Origin: Acidobacteriota bacterium | GTDB lineage: Bacteria; Acidobacteriota; Vicinamibacteria; Vicinamibacterales; CAVVIG01 | Direction: 5' to 3' | Assembly (NCBI GenBank): GCA_017883165.1 | Contig: JADGOC010000030.1 | Location: forward strand, 1 to 32,138 | DNA length: 32,138 bases | In this document: piece after piece, positions 27,024 to 32,138 of the stretch | Numbering within the stretch: position 1 is the stretch's first letter | Layout: each line of letters starts with the position of its first letter | Notes under the pieces: generated by a model | The model's database searches: none | The model's input: the letters and a program-made list of their open reading frames with translations, nothing else | What the model was told of the DNA's origin: nothing | Made by a program: the position numbers and the translations under genes

Positions 27024-29940
27024 TGTCGTTGAAGTTCAGCACCGCGTTGAACAGCATGTTGAACTCGCCGAAGTTCTGCCAGCGGTAACACGGATTCCCG
27101 GCAAACAGAATGACCCGCCCCTTGCCGCTCGGCATGTCGATGATCGCCGGACGGTTGCGGATCTCGTTCGCGCCGCGCATCAGGCCGCTCAGCACATGCT
27201 CGTCCCCGCCCGGATAACGCATCAGGATCCCCGGCGCCGCGGGACCAGCGACTCCTCCTGGCGCGTCAGCACTCCCAGGCGCGTCAGGCCCGCCCGGCCC
27301 GCCGCGGCCGCCGCCGACCGCCTGTATGGTCAAGAGCGGTCCGTTCCCATAGCGCACCGGCACCGTCCGCTTGTCGTAGCCGTAGAAAATCGGATGATCG
27401 GGACGGACGATGTCCGCGTCGACGATCGGACCAGGCGCGTAGAATTGCGCCGACGTGCGCGCGGCGTCCACGCGCGGCGTCAACCCGAATTCGGCGGGGA
27501 AGTAGCTCGCCGTACCGAGCGTGATCAGCACGCCGCCGGCTTTGACGAACTTGTCGAGTTCGGTGACGCCCTCGAGGCCCATGCCCCCCGTGATGTTGTC
27601 CGACTCGCCGTACATGCCCAGATTCTTGAACGCGTCGCTCTTCTTGTATTCGATCGGCGTACTGCGCGGCTCGACGTCGAACACCAGGCGCTTCGCCGTG
27701 CCTGCCTGATTCGGAATCACGATCACGTCGTACGCGCTCTTGAGATCGCCCTTGCGGACGCGCTCCTTGTAGATGAGATCGTAGGCCACCTCGAACTTGT
27801 CGAACGCGTACCGCACCCAGCCGACGTCCTGCGTGCTGCTCCAGGTGCTGAACACCGCCAGGCGCGGCAGATCGAGATCGTGCACCGCCACCGCCGGCGC
27901 CGCCGGCAACCCCACCGCCGTGAGTCCGAGCGGCTCGATCGCCGCCTTCACCTTCGCCGCGTCACCGGAAATGATGAATGACCCGGCGGGAAACGTCGTG
28001 TCGCCCTGTTTGAATTCCTTCTCCACGGCCTGCACTTTCAGATCCTTCAAGCGGTACCGCAGCGCGATCATGTTGTTCGATCCGTTGTGCGCCACCGCGA
28101 AGAGGGTCCCGGCCCCGGTGACGACGCCTGCCGGCTTCAGCTCGCTCACCGGCTCGACCGCCACGTCGAGCACGGTCTTGTCCTGAATTTCCTTCACATC
28201 GGCCTGGCTCATCATTCCCAAGGTCCACGCCGCATCGTCGTAGGTGCGGAGCGTCGGATCCGGATACACCTGCTTCTCGAGCAGGATCTTCGCGAGCCGG
28301 CCGTACGGTTGATCGCGCTTGACGATGAAGGAGCCGGAGGGGAAGGCGCCTTCCTTGAGCTTCACCTCAGAGGTCGCGCGGCCGACCTCGATGCCCTGCA
28401 TGCGCAGCAGGTTGACGAGCGTCGCGACGCGCGTCATGTCACGCTGGCCGGCCGGAATCACGTAGCCGGCCACGGCGTCCTTGCGTCCGGCGTCAATCGA
28501 GTTGCGCGATTTCTGATAGAAGTTCTCGAGAATGATCTTCGAGAACATCGACGTGTACTGGAGCGCCGTCAGCACGCCCGTTTCGCCGTAGTTGGTGTTG
28601 TTGCGCAGCGACCAGTCGAACTCGCCGGTGGCCGGCCATGGCCGATACCATTCGCGCTGGCTCTGCCCGCCGCCGCCGAACGCGGCGGGAGCCGCCGCTT
28701 CGACAGGCGCGGCCGCCGCTTGATCCGCGGCCGCCGGTGCGCCGGCTGGCGCTGCCGCCACTCCGCGTCCACCGCGGCCGCCGTCGGGAGCCGCCGCGCC
28801 ACCACGCCCGCCGGCTCCTCCAAGGCGCATGTGCTGCGTGTTCGCGCCGCTGAACCCCTGTATCTCGTACATCCGAATCATGCCGTTGTGGTTCGACGAC
28901 ATGAACGCGAGATAGCCGGGCGACCACATGTCGACGAAACCGTGCGTCCACACCCCCGGCATGCCGTACTTCGCGAACTGCGCCATCTCGAAGTTCGCCA
29001 TCATCGGCATCTCGCCGTAGAGAATCGGATCGAGCGTCGGGTTCTGCGGCGCCTGTCCGCTGAAGGTGTAGAGCAGCGTCTGTGCCTGATGGAGGTCGTG
29101 CATGATCGGCGGATGCCACTGCAGGTACCAGTCGAGCAGCGCGCGCATCTCCATCTGCGAGTAGTTGATGTCGCGGTTGTCGTCATGGAACACGTACTTG
29201 CCCCAATACGGCACGGCGGCGCCGTTGCCGCGGCCGTCGGCCGGTTCCTTGATGCCGTACTTGTAGTACCAGTCGACGTTGCGATCGCGGCCGTCGGGAT
29301 CGGCCACCGGTGTGATCGACACGATCACGTTGTCGCGAATCTGTTTGACGAGCGGCGAATCCTCGGTGGCGACGCGGTAGGCGAGCTCCATCAGCATTTC
29401 CGACGGCCCGACTTCACCGCTGTGCAGGCCGCCTATCACGTGGTAGATCGGCTTCGCCTTCGCGATGATCTCTTTCACCTGCGCATCGGTGAGATGGCGC
29501 GGATCGGCCAGCTGGCCGAGGTACGTCCGGTACTGTTCGAGGTTCTTGATCGACTCGTCGGACCCCACGAAGACGACGACCAGCTCGCGTCCTTCGTCGG
29601 TTTTGCCGATCGTCAGCACCTTGACGCGCGGCGATTTCGCGGCGAGCGTGCGATAGTAAGTGAGGATGTCCGCATAGTAGGTCAGTTTTTTTGGCTCACC
29701 GATGTAGTGCCCCAGCACGTCTTTCGGGCTGGGGATGCCGGCCACTTTGGGCAGATGATCCACCAGCGGACTCATAAAGTCCGGCCGCGTCGTCCACTCT
29801 TTCACGAGGCGTGCAAACTCTTCGTCGTTTCCAGTAACTGCTTTGTTTTGAGATGATTGCGCGAGAATACCAGAGCTGATTACGGCCACGAGCGCCAGGA
29901 CGATGGCGAGGAGCCGGGAGTGGCGCTTCAACGATGACAT
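26977..29940 (-). CDS. Large exported M14-family zinc carboxypeptidase-like protein
   Basis: 987 aa, much larger than a single M14 domain. A signal peptide (about 1-27, LLAIVLALVAVISSGILAQ) precedes the peptidase domain. Zinc ligands are His173 and Glu176 in GGLHSGEVGPSEM, and probably His284 in HDLHQAQ; substrate-binding candidates are in DPDGRDRNVDW and NRDIN. A Gly/Ala/Pro/Arg low-complexity segment (about 373-427) splits the peptidase region from a long C-terminal part, which includes a DVIVIPNQ-type and GGVLITLGTASYF region like a glutamine-amidotransferase-like fold. A second Gly/Pro-rich patch is near 885-912. It likely trims peptides outside the cell. AAGGAG lies before the ATG. The 3' end overlaps the convergent gene by 47 bp. 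Confidence 0.9.
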   Translation of the reverse strand: MSSLKRHSRLLAIVLALVAVISSGILAQSSQNKAVTGNDEEFARLVKEWTTRPDFMSPLVDHLPKVAGIPSPKDVLGHYIGEPKKLTYYADILTYYRTLAAKSPRVKVLTIGKTDEGRELVVVFVGSDESIKNLEQYRTYLGQLADPRHLTDAQVKEIIAKAKPIYHVIGGLHSGEVGPSEMLMELAYRVATEDSPLVKQIRDNVIVSITPVADPDGRDRNVDWYYKYGIKEPADGRGNGAAVPYWGKYVFHDDNRDINYSQMEMRALLDWYLQWHPPIMHDLHQAQTLLYTFSGQAPQNPTLDPILYGEMPMMANFEMAQFAKYGMPGVWTHGFVDMWSPGYLAFMSSNHNGMIRMYEIQGFSGANTQHMRLGGAGGRGGAAAPDGGRGGRGVAAAPAGAPAAADQAAAAPVEAAAPAAFGGGGQSQREWYRPWPATGEFDWSLRNNTNYGETGVLTALQYTSMFSKIILENFYQKSRNSIDAGRKDAVAGYVIPAGQRDMTRVATLVNLLRMQGIEVGRATSEVKLKEGAFPSGSFIVKRDQPYGRLAKILLEKQVYPDPTLRTYDDAAWTLGMMSQADVKEIQDKTVLDVAVEPVSELKPAGVVTGAGTLFAVAHNGSNNMIALRYRLKDLKVQAVEKEFKQGDTTFPAGSFIISGDAAKVKAAIEPLGLTAVGLPAAPAVAVHDLDLPRLAVFSTWSSTQDVGWVRYAFDKFEVAYDLIYKERVRKGDLKSAYDVIVIPNQAGTAKRLVFDVEPRSTPIEYKKSDAFKNLGMYGESDNITGGMGLEGVTELDKFVKAGGVLITLGTASYFPAEFGLTPRVDAARTSAQFYAPGPIVDADIVRPDHPIFYGYDKRTVPVRYGNGPLLTIQAVGGGRGGPGGPDAPGSADAPGGVAGPAAPGILMRYPGGDEHVLSGLMRGANEIRNRPAIIDMPSGKGRVILFAGNPCYRWQNFGEFNMLFNAVLNFNDIKSDAPPPSPTGASR

Positions 29941-30028
29941 GACAGAACTCCTTACTTACGTGATACTTAGCTGATGCAGTGGGGCCGCCGAACTCGCGCC
30001 GATACCGCGAGCGGTGGCGAAAAAACCG

Positions 30029-30058
30029 TTGAGATGCCCGCCGTCCGCTCGGTACAAT
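30029..30058 (+). promoter_or_regulatory. Promoter of the DGQHR gene
   Basis: TTGAGA (30029-30034) and TACAAT (30053-30058), each 5 of 6 consensus bases, are separated by 18 nt. Transcription from about 30065 gives a leader of some 48 nt. It probably also serves rmlB, which follows the DGQHR gene by 8 nt. Confidence 0.5.
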
Positions 30059-30112
30059 TCGTCTCTTCGATCTCCTCGGTGAGCCAGATAGAGGCGTTCG
30101 GGACAGAAACCT

Positions 30113-31255
30113 ATGATTAACGTTGCCGCGATTCGGATGCAGCAGTTCGGCGTGCAATTCTACCAAGCTTCGTTGACCGCCAGCGACATCGATAAACTCG
30201 TCCGATTCGAGGTGCTCAATTACGGCGACGGCGCGCAGCCGCCCGTTCGCGGCGGCAAACAAAAAGGCGGGGCCCCTCCATCGAAAGTGAACTGGGACGT
30301 CCTCGAGCGCCGCATCGCGTCGAGCGAGAAGGCGTACCAGCGCCAGATCATCCGCCGCAAGATCGACGAGCTCGTGCAGTACTACGAACAGTGCCGGCAG
30401 GCGCGCGATCTGCCGTCGATCCCGGGCGCCGTCATCATTTCCTGCGACGAAAAACTGACGTTTCAGCCCTCGAGCGACGACGCGCGCGTCGGCATACTGA
30501 AAGTGCCGGAGCGCGAAGGGATTCTGCGCGCGATCGACGGCCAGCACCGGCTGCTCGCGCTGCACGCCGACATCGATCGCTTTCGCGGCGAGGATTTCAG
30601 CGTCCCGGCGATCATCTTCGACCGGCTGCCTGAAGACCACGTCGTCCAGATGTTCGTGACGATCAACGCGAAGCACACGCGGCTGAACGCATCGCATCTG
30701 GTCAGCTTGTCGGGCCGCCAGCTCTATCGCGACGAGAACCTCGCGACGGGCCACGACGTCGTGCGGGCACTCAACGACCGCGAGGACTCGCCGCTCTACG
30801 ACGAGATCAAGCTGCTCGGCGTCGGCCGCGGGCGCGTCGCGCAGGCGCCGCTCGCCCAGGAGCTGAAGAAGCTCTTCGCCACGGACGCCTTCGGCGGCGC
30901 GCGCAAGTCGGGCGATATGCACGAGGAGGCGAAGAAGTTCTTCGTCAGCTACTTCAAGCAGATCGCCCTCGTCTTCAGCGGCGCCTGGAACGGCCGCAAG
31001 TACAGCATTCGGTCGGCGTCGGCGCTTCGCGCGTTCATCCGTGTGGCGCCCGACGTCATCCGCCGGCTCGACCAGGAGCACGCCGACCGCGGCGATTTCC
31101 GCGCCATCGGGCGCGTCATCGCGCCGTGGGGCCGCCGCATCGGCGACCTGCGGTTCGAGACCGAAGGCGCATGGAAGCGCAGCGGGACGACCGTCGATTC
31201 GCTCGCCAAGGAATTGCGGCTCGCGCTGATGTATCCGGAAGGTGCGGCCGTCTAG
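30113..31255 (+). CDS. DGQHR-domain (DndB-like) protein, stand-alone
   Basis: 380 aa cytosolic protein. The name-giving motif is at residues 142-146 within ILRAIDGQHRLLAL, followed by FVTINAKHTRLNASHLVSL, which corresponds to the conserved N-x-K region of DndB/ParB-like folds. A basic, coiled-coil-prone stretch is at 60-95. Family members include DndB, the regulator of DNA phosphorothioation, and related proteins in other DNA-modification clusters. No dndACDE, methylase or nuclease gene is in the window; the downstream neighbour is rmlB after 8 nt. It may be an orphan regulator, a DNA-binding protein, or part of a gene set not yet described. Start is the ATG at 30113. Confidence 0.88.
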   Translation: MINVAAIRMQQFGVQFYQASLTASDIDKLVRFEVLNYGDGAQPPVRGGKQKGGAPPSKVNWDVLERRIASSEKAYQRQIIRRKIDELVQYYEQCRQARDLPSIPGAVIISCDEKLTFQPSSDDARVGILKVPEREGILRAIDGQHRLLALHADIDRFRGEDFSVPAIIFDRLPEDHVVQMFVTINAKHTRLNASHLVSLSGRQLYRDENLATGHDVVRALNDREDSPLYDEIKLLGVGRGRVAQAPLAQELKKLFATDAFGGARKSGDMHEEAKKFFVSYFKQIALVFSGAWNGRKYSIRSASALRAFIRVAPDVIRRLDQEHADRGDFRAIGRVIAPWGRRIGDLRFETEGAWKRSGTTVDSLAKELRLALMYPEGAAV

Positions 31256-31263
31256 CGGCGGCT

Positions 31264-32138
31264 GTGAGCACGCTCCTCATCACGGGCGGCGCCGGATTCA
31301 TCGGCTCGAACCTCGTTCAGCACGCGCTGGATCGCACAGCCGATCGCCTCGTCGTCGTCGACAAGCTGACCTACGCCGGGAGCCTCGCGAATCTCGAGGG
31401 GCCGCTGAAGGATCCGCGCGTGACGTTTGTCCGCGCCGATATCGGCGATCGCGCGGCGATGACGCGCCTCTTCGACGAGCACCGGCCGGACGCCATCCTC
31501 AATCTTGCCGCCGAGACGCACGTCGATCGATCCATCGACAGCCCGCAGGCCTTCATCGACACCAACGTCGTCGGCACCTTCGTGCTGCTCGAGACGGCGC
31601 GTCAGTTCGTGGCGCGCGGGCGCGACGCGTTCAGGTTTCTGCACGTGTCGACCGACGAGGTGTACGGCACGCTCGGCCCGAGCGGCCAGTTCAGCGAGGA
31701 GACGCCATATGCCCCGAACTCGCCGTACGCGGCGAGCAAGGCGTCGGCCGATCATCTCGTGCGCGCGTACTTCCACACCTACGGGCTCCCGGTCCTCCTC
31801 ACCAACTGCTCGAACAACTACGGGCCGTTCCAGTTTCCCGAGAAGCTGATCCCGCTGATGATTCTGAACGCCGTCGAGGGGCGTCCGCTGCCGATCTACG
31901 GCGATGGCGGCAACGTCCGCGACTGGCTCCACGTCGAGGATCACTGCGAAGGGATTCTGCTGGCGCTGCACAAGGGGCTTCCGGGCGAGAAGTACAATAT
32001 CGGCGGGGGCAACGAGCGCACGAATCTGCAGATCGTGGATCAGGTCTGCGAGCTGGTGGACCGGATGAAACCGGCGGCGACGAGCCGCCGCGCGCTGAAG
32101 ACGTTTGTCCCCGATCGCCCCGGGCACGATCGGCGCTA
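31264..32138 (+). CDS. rmlB: dTDP-glucose 4,6-dehydratase, 3' end outside the window
   Basis: 291 codons are visible, about 85-90% of the usual length; no stop occurs before the edge. Converts dTDP-glucose to dTDP-4-keto-6-deoxyglucose, the second step towards dTDP-L-rhamnose and other deoxysugars. The NAD site is TGGAGFIGSN (7-16). The catalytic set is STDEVYG (Thr130, Asp131, Glu132) and SPYAASK (Tyr155, Lys159). Also diagnostic are NLAAETHVDRSI, NCSNNYGPFQFPEKLIPLMI and GNVRDWLHVEDHC, and the last visible residues PDRPGHDRR. It begins at GTG, 8 nt after the DGQHR gene, without a clear ribosome site, so it is probably translated from the same message. Other rml genes should lie to the right. 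Confidence 0.95.
   Translation, partial: MSTLLITGGAGFIGSNLVQHALDRTADRLVVVDKLTYAGSLANLEGPLKDPRVTFVRADIGDRAAMTRLFDEHRPDAILNLAAETHVDRSIDSPQAFIDTNVVGTFVLLETARQFVARGRDAFRFLHVSTDEVYGTLGPSGQFSEETPYAPNSPYAASKASADHLVRAYFHTYGLPVLLTNCSNNYGPFQFPEKLIPLMILNAVEGRPLPIYGDGGNVRDWLHVEDHCEGILLALHKGLPGEKYNIGGGNERTNLQIVDQVCELVDRMKPAATSRRALKTFVPDRPGHDRR

Noticed and set aside
1-32138. CRISPR array, rRNA, complete tRNA, insertion sequence, prophage or secondary-metabolite megasynthase
   Set aside because: None seen: no regularly spaced repeats, no transposase or integrase frame, and no tRNA beyond the 3' remnant.

Overview
The window is GC-rich and gene-dense. The best taxonomic clue is the secreted VWA protein at 22619-23530, whose layout matches the 'VWFA-related Acidobacterial domain' family. 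It occurs with a PEP-CTERM protein, several exported peptidases (S53, M13, M14, gamma-glutamyltransferase) and an A-type cytochrome oxidase operon. I infer an Acidobacteriota chromosome, possibly Vicinamibacteria; no rRNA or other phylogenetic marker is present to prove it.

Layout: (1) 1-2073: a glycosyltransferase cut by the left edge, and a convergent radical SAM protein. (2) 2074-3836: a 434-bp intergenic stretch with a good sigma-54 -24/-12 promoter and an upstream dyad, driving a secreted tail-collar-like protein and a PEP-CTERM protein, closed by a 13-bp-stem terminator. (3) 3905-4345: the 3' third of a tRNA gene with no 5' part, followed by a short unrecognised ORF, probably an integration or rearrangement scar. 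(4) 4480-8596: S53 and M13 secreted peptidases. (5) 8694-14247: an MscS channel fused to a cyclic-nucleotide-binding domain, a small membrane protein, a beta-helix/PA14 exported protein and a TPR protein. A second copy of the TPR gene's 3' end lies on the other side of the beta-helix gene. (6) 14314-18248: a tightly packed oxidase operon in the order I-III-IV-small-small-II. (7) 18298-20397: a divergent ornithine-cyclodeaminase-like / proline-racemase-like pair, probably for hydroxyproline or D-amino acid breakdown. (8) 20431-24270: cyaY-like frataxin overlapping a gamma-glutamyltransferase gene, a 28-codon ORF, the acidobacterial VWA protein and an SGNH hydrolase. (9) 24319-27023: FTR1-type iron permease behind a Fur-box-like site, OsmC-like protein, DUF1624/HGSNAT-like membrane protein and a small membrane protein. 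(10) 26977-32138: a large M14 carboxypeptidase, then a stand-alone DGQHR (DndB-like) protein 8 nt ahead of rmlB, which is cut by the right edge.

Together the genes suggest an aerobic heterotroph that digests extracellular protein and peptides, makes surface polysaccharide and manages iron. No complete mobile element, CRISPR array or recognisable defence island is present. The points most worth following up are the DGQHR-rmlB pair, a subunit I that appears to lack the K-pathway lysine, the tRNA scar, three palindromic or repeat insertions touching genes, the sigma-54 control region, and recurrent TANNNT hexamers 6-10 nt before start codons that suggest leaderless transcription.
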